Positions 52,811 to 61,930 of a stretch of DNA of 64,000 nt are shown in pieces. Source of the stretch: CAZXPY01 sp964643435 (GTDB lineage Bacteria; Patescibacteriota; Microgenomatia; Woykebacterales; RBG-16-39-9b); contig CAZXPY010000004.1 in NCBI GenBank assembly GCA_964643435.1, positions 1 to 64,000 on the forward strand. Direction: 5' to 3'. Each line of letters begins with the position of its first letter. The first letter of the stretch is position 1. The translations under genes and the position numbers were made by a program. Below the pieces are notes generated by a model that did no database searches, was not told the origin of the DNA, and was given only the letters and a program-made list of their open reading frames with translations.

Positions 52811-54190
52811 ATGAATTTAAGAACAACAGTTGCTTTAAATTTGGGTAAATTTCTAATTTTCTTAATTAAGGCTTTTGGAGGTGGCGCTACAAGCGCACCA
52901 GGACTTTTGGCCGAAATAATTGATCCCCAAATTTTAACTAAACTATCAACTAATTTTGAGGCTGGGGCGGTTTTAATAACTGGAACTAACGGTAAAACAA
53001 CTACTTCCCGGATCTTAAGTTCAATCTTGCAAACTGCCAATTTGCAAATTGTGCATAACCGATCTGGATCAAATTTAACCAGAGGATTGATAACCCAATT
53101 AATAAAAGCCGCTACGAGTAGCGGTAAGATAAAAGAAGATCTAGCTTTATTTGAAGTTGATGAAGCGACTTTACCGAAGGTCGTAGCCGCAATTCACCCA
53201 AGGGCAATTGTAATCAATAATCTATTTCGAGATCAACTTGATCGGTATGGTGAGGTTGATATTATTCGTAAGAAATGGTCAGATGCTCTGCGCTTTTTAA
53301 GTAAGGAGACAACTTTAATTTTGAATGGTGATGATCCTTCGGTAGTAAGTCTAGCGAAAAACGTAAAAACTAATATTTTATTTTTTGGCTTAAAAGATAA
53401 GAGAAATATTCTCAAAAAAGCTCCTCACGCGGTTGATGCCCTTCTTTGCCCAGAATGTAGCAGCGAACTTAAATTTGATTATTTTTACATTTCTCATATG
53501 GGTAAGTTTTTTTGTCCGAACTGTAAATTTTCCCGACCACAGGCCCAAATTTCCGCGAATTTTATAAAGCTTTTCGGTCCTGACAATACAAACGCCCGCA
53601 TTTTTGTTGGGGATAATGGTTTTGAAATTAATCTAAAATTGGGGGGTCTGTATAATATTTACAACACCCTCGCTGCAGTTTCCGCCGCGGTCTGTTTAGG
53701 TTTAAACCTACCTCAAATTAAAGAAGGCCTAGACAAATTCGAAGTCGCTTTTGGTCGTTTAGAGAAAATAAAAATAGGGGAGAAATATATAACTAGCGCC
53801 TTGGTAAAAAATCCCGTGGGTTTTAACGAAACCCTAAGGCTGTTATTTTCGGATAAAAAGGAAAAAAATCTCCTTATTATTATTAATGATTTAACCGCGG
53901 ATGGAAGAGATGTCTCTTGGCTTTGGGATGTTGATTTCGAGACCCTAAAAGATTTTGAAAATACAGTTACGGTTTCGGGAACAAGATATTTAGATATGAA
54001 ACTAAGACTTAAATATGCCCAAATTACAAATGTAGCTTCGTATCAAAATTTAGAGGAAGCCTTTCAAGAAGCCCTTCGAGAGACTAAAAAAGAAGAGACT
54101 CTTTACATACTTCCAACCTATACTGCCATGCTAAAATTAAGAGAGATATTAGCTAAAAAAGGACTAGTTAAAAGATTTTGGGAGGATTAA
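52811..54190 (+). CDS. murT: Lipid II isoglutaminyl synthase subunit MurT
   Basis: 459 aa Mur-ligase-like subunit. It has the P-loop GTNGKTTTSR (about 58-67), a Cys4 zinc ribbon inserted in the central domain (CPEC..CPNC) typical of MurT, and the C-terminal domain DUF1727-like stretch (LIIINDLTADGRDVSWLWDVDFE). With GatD it amidates D-Glu of lipid II to D-isoGln. The start follows a terminator T-run with no separate SD. Confidence 0.93.
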   Translation: MNLRTTVALNLGKFLIFLIKAFGGGATSAPGLLAEIIDPQILTKLSTNFEAGAVLITGTNGKTTTSRILSSILQTANLQIVHNRSGSNLTRGLITQLIKAATSSGKIKEDLALFEVDEATLPKVVAAIHPRAIVINNLFRDQLDRYGEVDIIRKKWSDALRFLSKETTLILNGDDPSVVSLAKNVKTNILFFGLKDKRNILKKAPHAVDALLCPECSSELKFDYFYISHMGKFFCPNCKFSRPQAQISANFIKLFGPDNTNARIFVGDNGFEINLKLGGLYNIYNTLAAVSAAVCLGLNLPQIKEGLDKFEVAFGRLEKIKIGEKYITSALVKNPVGFNETLRLLFSDKKEKNLLIIINDLTADGRDVSWLWDVDFETLKDFENTVTVSGTRYLDMKLRLKYAQITNVASYQNLEEAFQEALRETKKEETLYILPTYTAMLKLREILAKKGLVKRFWED

Positions 54191-54198
54191 TAGAATAA

Positions 54199-54930
54199 GT
54201 GAAACTTGTGATTGGTTATCTTTATTCGAAATTAATGAACACCTATGGCGATAGAGGTAATATTATTACAATTGCGCAACGTTGTGCTTGGCGTTCTATT
54301 GATGTAGACGTAAAAGAGATTGGTTTAAAAGAACCAATTAGGAACGATATCGATCTCTATTTCTTTGGTGGTGGTCAAGATCAGTCACAAATTATTTGCT
54401 CAAAAGATTTAATTTCCACCAAAAAGGCGGTTTTAGTAGAAGCTGCCCAAAGTAACATTCCTATGCTATTAATTTGTGGCGGCTACCAATTATTTGGTCA
54501 TTATTACCGACCAAAAAACGGCGAAGAAATTGAAGGAGCGGGAATTTTAGATGCTTTCACTATTGGTGGTGAAACGAGAATGATCGGCAATATTGTAATT
54601 GAATTAAACAAACAATTAAGTATTAATGACCCGACAACTTTAGTGGGCTTTGAAAATCATAGTGGAAAAACATTTTTAGGTAAAAAAACGGAGCCCCTAG
54701 GAAGAATCATTCGCGGTAGTGGTAATAATGGAGAGGATCGAACCGAAGGTGCCTACTATAAAAATGTCTTTGGTTGTTATCTACACGGACCTCTTTTGCC
54801 AAAAAACCCTTTGTTTGCTGATTTTTTAATTGAGAAAGCTCTGGGTAGAAGAAATAAATATTTTTCCTTAAAAGAACTAGATAATTCGCTGGAACTAGAG
54901 ACTCACAATTTCGTAAAAAATAATTTGTAG
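54199..54930 (+). CDS. gatD: Lipid II isoglutaminyl synthase glutaminase subunit GatD
   Basis: 243 aa class I glutamine amidotransferase. It begins VIGYLYSKLMNTYGDRGN, with the nucleophile Cys in MLLICGGYQLFG and His in YLHGPLLPKNP. It supplies ammonia to MurT, which ends 8 nt upstream. It starts from a GTG. Confidence 0.93.
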   Translation: MKLVIGYLYSKLMNTYGDRGNIITIAQRCAWRSIDVDVKEIGLKEPIRNDIDLYFFGGGQDQSQIICSKDLISTKKAVLVEAAQSNIPMLLICGGYQLFGHYYRPKNGEEIEGAGILDAFTIGGETRMIGNIVIELNKQLSINDPTTLVGFENHSGKTFLGKKTEPLGRIIRGSGNNGEDRTEGAYYKNVFGCYLHGPLLPKNPLFADFLIEKALGRRNKYFSLKELDNSLELETHNFVKNNL

Positions 54931-54989
54931 CCACTTGAATTAATACTAACTATAACTAATAATTTATCTTTCCTGCCGGAAAGGTAGAT

Positions 54990-55562
54990 CTGGTAAGACT
55001 TTACTCTATTATTTTTCTTGGGTTACTTTTATCCCAAATAAATCCGGTTCTATCTTTTGATAAATTAACCGCGCTACCAATAACTCAAAGCAATTTTACT
55101 AACCAAGAACAAACAAAGATAGAGGAAACAATTTTTAACACCCAGTTTTCTTCAGTCTCCCCAAAAAATTTCGAGCCGCCGGTTCAAATCGAGATACCAA
55201 AAATATTGCTCAACGCAAACGTAATTCAAGTTGGTGGTAGCCCTGGTAATTGGCCAGTACCAGAAAACCTACCAGCAACGGCTACCGCTGAAAGCGCTGT
55301 TGGTGGGAAAAATAATATTGCAATTTGGGGTCACCGCGATACAATTTTTTTACGATTGGGAGAATTAGAATTAGGTGATAAAATTATTACCAGCGACCAA
55401 GAAGAGATTAGAGAATATAAAATCGAGGAAATTTTCATTATAATCCCCAATAGTAACGACGGGACCTTTATGGAAGAAACACCCGATCAACGCTTAACTC
55501 TAATTACCTGCGACCCCATCGGCTCTACTAGCCGCAGGCTTATTATCACCGCTCGTCCTTGA
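54990..55562 (+). CDS. Sortase
   Basis: 190 aa if translation starts at CTG 54990 (SD GGAAAGG). The open frame has no ATG or GTG upstream of the conserved part, and TTG 55206 would cut off the signal segment (RLYSIIFLGLLLSQINPVLS). The core has IEIPKILLNANVIQVG, His in AIWGHRD, Cys in LITCDP and Arg in SRRLIITA. It links surface proteins to the wall or pilin subunits to each other. Confidence 0.8.
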   Translation: MVRLYSIIFLGLLLSQINPVLSFDKLTALPITQSNFTNQEQTKIEETIFNTQFSSVSPKNFEPPVQIEIPKILLNANVIQVGGSPGNWPVPENLPATATAESAVGGKNNIAIWGHRDTIFLRLGELELGDKIITSDQEEIREYKIEEIFIIIPNSNDGTFMEETPDQRLTLITCDPIGSTSRRLIITARP

Positions 55563-55635
55563 ATTGAATTCACCTTTTTGTTAAAATTAACTTAAAATTT
55601 CTAAATTTTGCTTTTTAAATTTTGAATTTACTCCC

Positions 55636-55651
55636 GGGCATGTGGCGGAAT
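55636..55651 (+). pseudogene. Duplicated 5' end of tRNA-Leu (UAG)
   Basis: GGGCATGTGGCGGAAT is identical to the first 16 bases of the intact tRNA at 55713, separated from it by the type B palindrome. Confidence 0.8.
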
Positions 55652-55698
55652 AACACGCTTTGTATTTTCGTCCAAGGACTCAAATACTCTCGCGTGTT
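55652..55698 (+). repeat. tRNA-associated palindrome, type B, copy 2
   Basis: Differs from 51182-51228 at one position. The outer GTGGC (in the tRNA fragment) and GCCAC (right flank) extend the hairpin. Confidence 0.85.
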
Positions 55699-55712
55699 GG
55701 GCCACAAGGTGT

Positions 55713-55797
55713 GGGCATGTGGCGGAATGGTATACGCGTACGGCTTAGGACCGTATTCCTTTACGGATTGGGGGTTCGAGTCCCTCCATGCCCACCA
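55713..55797 (+). tRNA. tRNA-Leu (UAG)
   Basis: Acceptor GGGCATG/CATGCCC, stem-loop TACGG-CTTAGGA-CCGTA, long variable arm, CCA encoded. Confidence 0.93.
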
Positions 55798-55860
55798 TTA
55801 AAATCTTCGTAAGCTACTTGAAAACAGTTTCTTATCAAGTTTATAATTAAACTACCTTTA

Positions 55861-56643
55861 ATGAATTTTTTCACAAAGTTGTTAAACAGGTTTGGTTTAA
55901 AAATCACTGTTAAAACCTATCTTTTTACACTGCTTTTAACTTTATATTTACTCGCCCTAATTTACACCGAGTTTGAAACTGTTTGGCAGCAAACATTTTT
56001 AGCGGTAGCGACGGCGGTCGTTTTGGATTTAGCTTTAAATTGGTACCGAAAGAGAAGTTTCTTTCTGCCTGATAGCGCGCTAATTTCTGCTTTTATAATT
56101 AGTATGGTTCTGGCAACTTCTCAACCTTGGTATATTCCGGTTTTTGCGGCTTCCTACGCAATTTTTTCTAAGCATTTTATCGCAATAAAAGACAGACATA
56201 TTTTCAATCCAGCAAACTTAGCAATTTTTACCAGTATTTATCTCTTCAATACTTTTGATGAGTGGTGGGGTGCTTCAAATATCTACGTAATTATTTTAGG
56301 CGGGCTTTTTGTTATGGGAAAATTACGAAGAATTTATTTACCAGTCACTTTTTTACTTACTTTTCTACTGCTACTTTTTATTTCGAAACCAGCCGGTTTT
56401 CTAACTTCAACTATTTCTAATTATGCCCTTTTCTTTTTTGCTTTTATAATGCTTCCAGAACCGCAAACTTCACCCCTGAAAACTCAAAGTAAAATAATTT
56501 TTGCCCTTCTGACCGCCTCCCTTGCCTTTATTTTTTACTCTTTTGGAATAAGATCATATTTTATTACGGCCCTTCTCCTAGCTAATGGTTTCGTTCCATT
56601 AATGAATTACTTTACAAATAGTTCTAAACCCAATGAAAATTAA
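55861..56643 (+). CDS. RnfD/NqrB-like membrane protein
   Basis: 260 aa with about eight membrane helices. HIFNPANLAIF and the late MLPEPQTSP motif recall the FMN-bearing NqrB/RnfD family, but no other Rnf/Nqr genes are nearby. It may be a stand-alone membrane flavoprotein; the covalent FMN site cannot be confirmed. The last 11 nt overlap the MBL gene. Confidence 0.65.
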   Translation: MNFFTKLLNRFGLKITVKTYLFTLLLTLYLLALIYTEFETVWQQTFLAVATAVVLDLALNWYRKRSFFLPDSALISAFIISMVLATSQPWYIPVFAASYAIFSKHFIAIKDRHIFNPANLAIFTSIYLFNTFDEWWGASNIYVIILGGLFVMGKLRRIYLPVTFLLTFLLLLFISKPAGFLTSTISNYALFFFAFIMLPEPQTSPLKTQSKIIFALLTASLAFIFYSFGIRSYFITALLLANGFVPLMNYFTNSSKPNEN

Positions 56644-57403
56644 ATTTTTAGGCACTGCTGCTGGTTGGCCTCTTCCCCGTTTGGGCTGCAATTGCCAAAT
56701 ATGTATTTCAAAAAATCCTAAGGACATTCGAAGCCGCACCCAGATTTTAATAAACGATTATTTATTGCTTGACGCTGGCTTTGATACTTATCTTCACTTG
56801 AAAAATAATATCAGAGCAAATAAATTAAAGGCGGTTGCTATTTCTCACGAACATCCTGACCACACTGCCGGTTTTTGGGACTTAAGTAAAATTTATAATC
56901 GAGAAGAAAAATTAAAACTTATTATCGCCGCAAAGACCTACAGAAAAATTAGGAAAGTGTATTTAACGACTGCCTTTGAAGCACTAGCCGAAATGGAGAA
57001 AGATGCATTTGAAGCTGGCAGCTATAAAGTTGAAATTGGGGATTTAAAGGTTCAACTCTTACCGGTAAATCATACTGATTCATCTTATGGAATCTTGGTT
57101 ACGGAAGGTAAAAGAAGTTTATTTTATGCGCCTGATTTCTTAACTTTGCCCGAAAGTACAATCACCAAAGTTAAGAAAACCGAAATTATTTTAATGGATG
57201 GTTCTGACAAAAAACCTACCTTTAATCATCAATCAATAGATCAAGGTATTGTACTTGGAAAGAAGCTAGCAGCAAAAAATATTTATTTTGTTCATATCGG
57301 CCACAACACTTTTCCTCACAGGGAATTTGAAAGTTACGTCTTAAAAAAAGGCGGGAGCAATCTTCACATACCCTATGATGGATTAGAAATAACCCTTTCC
57401 TAA
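56633..57403 (+). CDS. MBL-fold metallohydrolase (PhnP-like)
   Basis: 256 aa. It has a metal motif HEHPDHTAG, an N-terminal Cys cluster (LGCNCQICIS) as in PhnP, and later His (PVNHTDSSYG, VHIGHNTFPH). It is a likely phosphodiesterase. Overlap with the upstream gene suggests coupling. Confidence 0.85.
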   Translation: MKIKFLGTAAGWPLPRLGCNCQICISKNPKDIRSRTQILINDYLLLDAGFDTYLHLKNNIRANKLKAVAISHEHPDHTAGFWDLSKIYNREEKLKLIIAAKTYRKIRKVYLTTAFEALAEMEKDAFEAGSYKVEIGDLKVQLLPVNHTDSSYGILVTEGKRSLFYAPDFLTLPESTITKVKKTEIILMDGSDKKPTFNHQSIDQGIVLGKKLAAKNIYFVHIGHNTFPHREFESYVLKKGGSNLHIPYDGLEITLS

Positions 57404-57404
57404 C

Positions 57405-57433
57405 TTGACAAAAGGCTCTTTTACCAATAAGAT
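57405..57433 (+). promoter_or_regulatory. Promoter of the matrixin-like gene
   Basis: TTGACA (57405-57410), 17-nt spacer, TAAGAT (57428-57433), 8 nt before the ATG. Confidence 0.75.
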
Positions 57434-57441
57434 ATATTTAG

Positions 57442-58233
57442 ATGTTAAAAAAACTTAGTAGGTCGCTTATTTCAATTTTTTTAATTGTATTTATACTTTC
57501 TTTTGGTAGTGGAGTAAGTGCTGGTTTTAATGCTCCCGAACCGCCAAAACCACCGACACCACCCACACCGCCGCAAGGACCCCAACCACCGGCTATAGAA
57601 AAAATTGCTTTCGTTCACTTCCCAAGGCCGTTTTCGCCTGCCGCTAGTACTTCAACTTGCCCAGATCCTGACACTTGTCCGGATTATAAGTACACCCGTT
57701 ATCACTGGGATTCTACTAGTCCAGCGGTAAATTACGTTTTAGATACTGCAAACCCTAACGGTTTAGAGGAAGCTACTTTGCAGGCAGCCGTCGCCGCTGG
57801 TTTTACTGCCTGGACAAACGCGGATAACAAAGTAACTTTCACCCAAGTCGCTGGTGAAGTTCCTGCAGATCCGGGTTTAACAGTGGATGGAAAAAATAGC
57901 GTCAGTTGGCGCTCTATCAGTTCTGAATTTCCAGGAGCAATCGGTGTTACTCTTGTTTGGCACTATATCGGCAGTAAAATTATTTTAGAAGCTGATACTT
58001 TAATGAATTCAGATTTTCCTTGGTCGATAAACCCCGAAGGAGCTATTTTTACTGGTTCATATGATGTTCAAAATATCGCCACTCACGAATTTGGACATTG
58101 GTTAATGTTGGGAGATTTGTATAAATCACGGGATCGGGAACTAACAATGTACGGTTATGGATCCAAAGGCGAAACCAAAAAAGATAGTTTAGGTTACGGT
58201 GACAAATTAGGAATCCAAAGGATTTATCCGTAA
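57442..58233 (+). CDS. Secreted matrixin-like metalloprotease
   Basis: 263 aa. It has a signal peptide (LISIFLIVFILSFGSGVSAG), a Pro-rich linker (PEPPKPPTPPTPPQGPQPP) and a matrixin-type domain with the extended zinc motif HEFGHWLMLGD and a following Met (ELTMYGYG). It is probably an extracellular protease of a host-dependent or epibiotic cell (inference). Confidence 0.85.
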   Translation: MLKKLSRSLISIFLIVFILSFGSGVSAGFNAPEPPKPPTPPTPPQGPQPPAIEKIAFVHFPRPFSPAASTSTCPDPDTCPDYKYTRYHWDSTSPAVNYVLDTANPNGLEEATLQAAVAAGFTAWTNADNKVTFTQVAGEVPADPGLTVDGKNSVSWRSISSEFPGAIGVTLVWHYIGSKIILEADTLMNSDFPWSINPEGAIFTGSYDVQNIATHEFGHWLMLGDLYKSRDRELTMYGYGSKGETKKDSLGYGDKLGIQRIYP

Positions 58234-58263
58234 ACTAGTTATTTAATAAATTAAACTTCAAAG

Positions 58264-58296
58264 AAGAGTTCACTAAAGTTGAACTCTTTTGTTTTG
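58264..58296 (+). terminator. Rho-independent terminator
   Basis: AAGAGTTCA pairs with TGAACTCTT, followed by TTGTTTT, downstream of the protease gene. Confidence 0.75.
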
Positions 58297-58321
58297 CAAA
58301 AAAGTAAATTGAGAGAAGCAA

Positions 58322-58744
58322 ATGAAGAAAGTTCTGGTATTTGGAACATTTGACAACCTTCATAAAGGTCATTTAGATTTTTTTGGGCAAGCTAAATCTT
58401 TCGGTGATTATCTAATAGTTGTCGTGGCGAGAGATAAAAATGCACTGGCTGCCAAAAAATATTCGCCGCTTCAAAACGAAAACACAAGATTAGAGAAGGT
58501 AGCGGCGGCGAATTTAGTTGACAAGGCGATTTTAGGTTCGCCAACTATGAATTATTACCAAACTTTAAGAAGGCAGAAGCCAGCGGTTTTATGCCTTGGC
58601 TACGATCAAAAACCATCAATAAAAGGATTAAAAAAAGATTTAAAAGATCATAATATTACGGGGATAAAAATAATAAGGCTAAAACCTTATAAACCCAAGC
58701 TTTTTAAATCTTCAATTGTTAGAAAACAATATGATTCAAGTTAG
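58322..58744 (+). CDS. Nucleotidyltransferase (FAD-synthase/cytidylyltransferase-like)
   Basis: 140 aa. It has the HxGH-type site VFGTFDNLHKGHLDFF, LIVVVARDKN and a C-terminal Arg/Ser segment (SSIVRKQ) in place of ISTTxI. It resembles archaeal RibL-type FAD synthases and TagD-like enzymes. The substrate is open. It overlaps the ABC gene by 14 nt. Confidence 0.75.
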   Translation: MKKVLVFGTFDNLHKGHLDFFGQAKSFGDYLIVVVARDKNALAAKKYSPLQNENTRLEKVAAANLVDKAILGSPTMNYYQTLRRQKPAVLCLGYDQKPSIKGLKKDLKDHNITGIKIIRLKPYKPKLFKSSIVRKQYDSS

Positions 58745-59390
58745 TAACGTTTACAAAAATTACAACACTAAAAAAACAAAAATTGAGGTTCTCAAAGATG
58801 TCAACCTTAAAATAAAGGAGGGGGAATTTATCTCTATTCTAGGACCCTCGGGCAGTGGGAAATCAACTCTTCTTAATCTAATCGGAGGTTTAGATCTTCC
58901 AAATAATGGCACGGTTTTAGTTGATGGCTTAGAAATTACAAGACTTGGAGATAAAGGGTTGGCAAACTTTCGAAATAAAACTGTGGGTTTTGTCTTTCAA
59001 TTTTTTAATCTTCTACCAAGAGTAAGTGCTTTAGAAAACTGTATACTACCATTAATTTACAGTCCAACACCGGTTACAGACAAAAAAGCGAGAGCCCAAG
59101 ATGTCTTGAAATTAGTTGGTTTAGAAAAAAGATTTAATCACAAACCAAGCGAACTTTCTGGGGGAGAACAACAAAGAGTCGCGATTGCTAGAGCCATAGT
59201 GGCCGATCCAAAAATTATTTTGGCGGATGAACCAACTGGAAATCTGGATTCAAAAACTGGTGAAGAAATTATGGAGATTTTTCTCGATTTGAATAAGAAG
59301 GGTAAAACAATAATAATGGTTACCCACGAAGAAACATTAGCTAAGAAAACCCATAAAATCGTAAAAATTAAGGACGGACAAATTTTATGA
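58731..59390 (+). CDS. ABC transporter ATPase (MacB/LolD type)
   Basis: 219 aa from the ATG at 58731. Walker A GPSGSGKST, Q-loop FQFFNLLP, signature LSGGEQQRVAIARA and Walker B ILADEPTGNLD. It forms an exporter with the MacB-like permease at 59387 (4-nt overlap). Confidence 0.93.
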   Translation: MIQVSNVYKNYNTKKTKIEVLKDVNLKIKEGEFISILGPSGSGKSTLLNLIGGLDLPNNGTVLVDGLEITRLGDKGLANFRNKTVGFVFQFFNLLPRVSALENCILPLIYSPTPVTDKKARAQDVLKLVGLEKRFNHKPSELSGGEQQRVAIARAIVADPKIILADEPTGNLDSKTGEEIMEIFLDLNKKGKTIIMVTHEETLAKKTHKIVKIKDGQIL

Positions 59391-60607
59391 GACTTTTTTT
59401 TGAAAATATAAAAATTGCCGGTTACGCCCTTTTAAGCAACAAAGTAAGATCCTTCTTGACTACACTAGGAATAATTATTGGGGTATTAACTATTAGTTTA
59501 TTACTTTCGATTGCGCAAGGGGTAAGAAAAGGTATAACTACCCAGATTGAAGATTTGGGAAGTAATTTAGTGGCGGTAGTACCGGGAAAAATTTCCGGCA
59601 GTAGTGGCTTTAACCCTGCTTCTTCATTTGGCGTTAGTACTTTAACCGAAGATGATTTTAATACTATTAAAACCAACCTAAAAGAGATTAAAAATCTTTC
59701 AATGGGTATGTTGGTTGCTGGTACTGTCAAACTTGAAGAAAAAATTTCTTCCTCATCTTTAATTTTTGCAGGAACTGCGGAAATTATTAATGTCTTAAAC
59801 GGTGAGGTAGCGGTAGGTAGGTTTTTTAATCAAGAAGATTTAGAAAGAAACGAAAAGGTGGTTGTTTTGGGTTCAGAGACTAAAGAGAAATTATTCGGAG
59901 GAGGTCAGGCAGTGGGAGAGGAGATAGAACTTAGAGGAACCCAATTTAAAGTTATTGGCGTTTTAAAACAAAAACAAACCACTCCTTCTTTTTTAGGAGC
60001 AAATTTTAATGATCTTGTAATGATGCCTATTACTACTGGTTGGGAGATCACTAAACTAAAGCAGATTTTTAGAATTATGATGCAAGCAAATACCTCTAGC
60101 GAGGTTAAAAACGTTAAGGACAAAGTTAATACTTTATTGTTAGCAAATCATAAGGGCGAGGAAGATTTTACTGTTTTAACTCAAGACGATATCTTAGGAA
60201 TTGTCGGAAGTATTTTAAATATACTTACAGCGATGATTTCGGCAATTGCGGCTATCTCCCTTTTGGTTGGAGGTATAGGAATAATGAATATTATGATTAT
60301 TTCTATTACGGAAAGAACGAAAGAAATTGGAATTAGAAAAGCGCTCGGAGCTACAAAAACTGATATTCTTTCTCAGTTCCTAACTGAAAGTGTAATATTA
60401 AGTTCCATTGGTGGCATATTTGGAATTTCAATTTCATTTCTAATCTCTCAATTAATAAGTAACTATAGTCAGCTACCAATTTATCTAACAAGTAAGATAA
60501 TTCTCTTGTCTTTAGGCTTTTCGATTGTAGTAGGAATAATTTTTGGTATTGCACCAGCAATAAAAGCGGCTAACAAACAGACCGTCGAAGCACTGCGTTA
60601 CGAATAG
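59387..60607 (+). CDS. MacB-like ABC transporter permease
   Basis: 406 aa. It has one N-terminal helix, an extracytoplasmic MacB_PCD domain, then three FtsX-type helices with the signature GGIGIMNIMIISITERTKEIGIRKALGA region. Type VII ABC systems move substrates or signals across the envelope without transmembrane transport. Confidence 0.92.
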   Translation: MRLFFENIKIAGYALLSNKVRSFLTTLGIIIGVLTISLLLSIAQGVRKGITTQIEDLGSNLVAVVPGKISGSSGFNPASSFGVSTLTEDDFNTIKTNLKEIKNLSMGMLVAGTVKLEEKISSSSLIFAGTAEIINVLNGEVAVGRFFNQEDLERNEKVVVLGSETKEKLFGGGQAVGEEIELRGTQFKVIGVLKQKQTTPSFLGANFNDLVMMPITTGWEITKLKQIFRIMMQANTSSEVKNVKDKVNTLLLANHKGEEDFTVLTQDDILGIVGSILNILTAMISAIAAISLLVGGIGIMNIMIISITERTKEIGIRKALGATKTDILSQFLTESVILSSIGGIFGISISFLISQLISNYSQLPIYLTSKIILLSLGFSIVVGIIFGIAPAIKAANKQTVEALRYE

Positions 60608-60657
60608 CTGTTTTCTCCGTTTTTTGCTAGAATTAAAAAAAGCACCAAGTATTTTAA

Positions 60658-61542
60658 ATGGGAAAATCTTTCGCAACTTCAATCGTTTTAATATTTCTCG
60701 GAACAATTTTCCTCCTTAATAATTTCGGTATCTTACCTTGGGATATTTGGGAAGGTCTGTGGAAATTTTGGCCGGTTATTTTAATATTAGTTGGGTTAGA
60801 GTTTGTTTTGGGGAGACAAATCTCTTGGAAACTACTTTTAATTGTAATTTTTTTAGTATTTGGATTACCCTCCCTACTCTCAACCAATCCTTTTTCTAAA
60901 GATTTCACAAAACGCACTGTTTTACCAATTGAAGAGAAATTAGGAACCTTAATTGCCGGAAAGCTCGATATTGATCTAGGAGTTACTAATTTAAATATTG
61001 TGCCCTTAGCCTCTCAGAGTGCGCAGATTGTTAAAGGTGAGGCGACTTACCATAAAGCTATTGGTAGCCTAGAAAAAGAGTTTAAAACCGAAGATGCAAC
61101 GGGAATTTTAAAAATTAAAGGCTCATTTAACTCAAACGTACCTTTAGTGAAAGGAACTGCGCTTCTTAACTTAAATTTAACGACGGTTGTTCCTTTTGAA
61201 ATGAATATAAAATTAGGAGCCGGTTTATCTAATTTTGATTTAAGCAGCCTCCAAATAACTAAATTTGAAATTGACAGTGGCGTTTCTAATATCAATATAA
61301 AATTTCCCGAAAAAGGGGTAATTTCGGCAATCATCAGTGGAGGCGCGGCTAACATTACAATGGAGATACCAACTAGCTTAGCGGCTAAAATCAGCCCGCT
61401 GGCCAGTCTAAAATCCTTAAACATAAACGAGGAGAGGTTCAAAAAAAAGAACGGCGAGTATATTTCTGAAAATTTTGATAGGGCAGAGGATAAATTAGAA
61501 TTGGAATTAAAAACCGCGGTTGCCTCGGTCACAATAAAATAG
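60658..61542 (+). CDS. LiaI/LiaF-like envelope protein
   Basis: 294 aa. It has an N-terminal block of membrane helices containing NNFGILPWDIWEGLWKFWPVILILVG (LiaF transmembrane-type) and a beta-helix-like C-terminal half (IKLGAGLSNFDLSSLQI..IISGGAANITMEIPTS). Such proteins often sense envelope stress. It lies 50 bp after the MacB operon and may be functionally linked. Confidence 0.7.
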   Translation: MGKSFATSIVLIFLGTIFLLNNFGILPWDIWEGLWKFWPVILILVGLEFVLGRQISWKLLLIVIFLVFGLPSLLSTNPFSKDFTKRTVLPIEEKLGTLIAGKLDIDLGVTNLNIVPLASQSAQIVKGEATYHKAIGSLEKEFKTEDATGILKIKGSFNSNVPLVKGTALLNLNLTTVVPFEMNIKLGAGLSNFDLSSLQITKFEIDSGVSNINIKFPEKGVISAIISGGAANITMEIPTSLAAKISPLASLKSLNINEERFKKKNGEYISENFDRAEDKLELELKTAVASVTIK

Positions 61543-61716
61543 TTAATTAACATAAGAAGTGTCTTGACCCTGCACAAAACTTACTTGCTCCCAAATACTA
61601 CGTGTTTGCGTCGCAAGGGCGTATATGCAGGGTCTTCGCCCCGTTGAAATCGACCGCGCGCTGTGTGTGTACGAATAGTACTGCAAGGGTGTGGGGGCGG
61701 TAAGATTATACGGGGC

Positions 61717-61745
61717 TTGACAAGGCTTTACTTGTTTGGTAAGAT
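61717..61745 (+). promoter_or_regulatory. Promoter of a candidate small RNA
   Basis: TTGACA (61717-61722), 17-nt spacer, TAAGAT (61740-61745). Confidence 0.75.
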
Positions 61746-61751
61746 TAATCT

Positions 61752-61877
61752 GATGAGTAACTTTTTCTCCTCAAAAATGATCGTAGTAAAAACCCTAATT
61801 AAGGGTTTTGGACTTACGCGGGGGTGAAAAAAGTTAAATTTTTACTTAAAGAAGACCCCCGAAAGGGGGCTTTTTTG
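61752..61877 (+). ncRNA. Candidate small RNA or leader of about 126 nt
   Basis: It starts after a good promoter, contains the hairpin AAAACCCTAATTAAGGGTTTT-type palindrome (about 61788-61809) and ends in a strong terminator. There is no reading frame with SD inside. It may be a free small RNA or an attenuated leader of the 78-aa gene. Confidence 0.5.
61856..61876 (+). terminator. Rho-independent terminator
   Basis: CCCCC-GAAA-GGGGG-C followed by TTTTTT. Confidence 0.88.
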
Positions 61878-61930
61878 TGGGGGGAGCCCTAGAAATTACA
61901 ACCAAGCTTTTTCAATAGCTTCCCCCTTAA

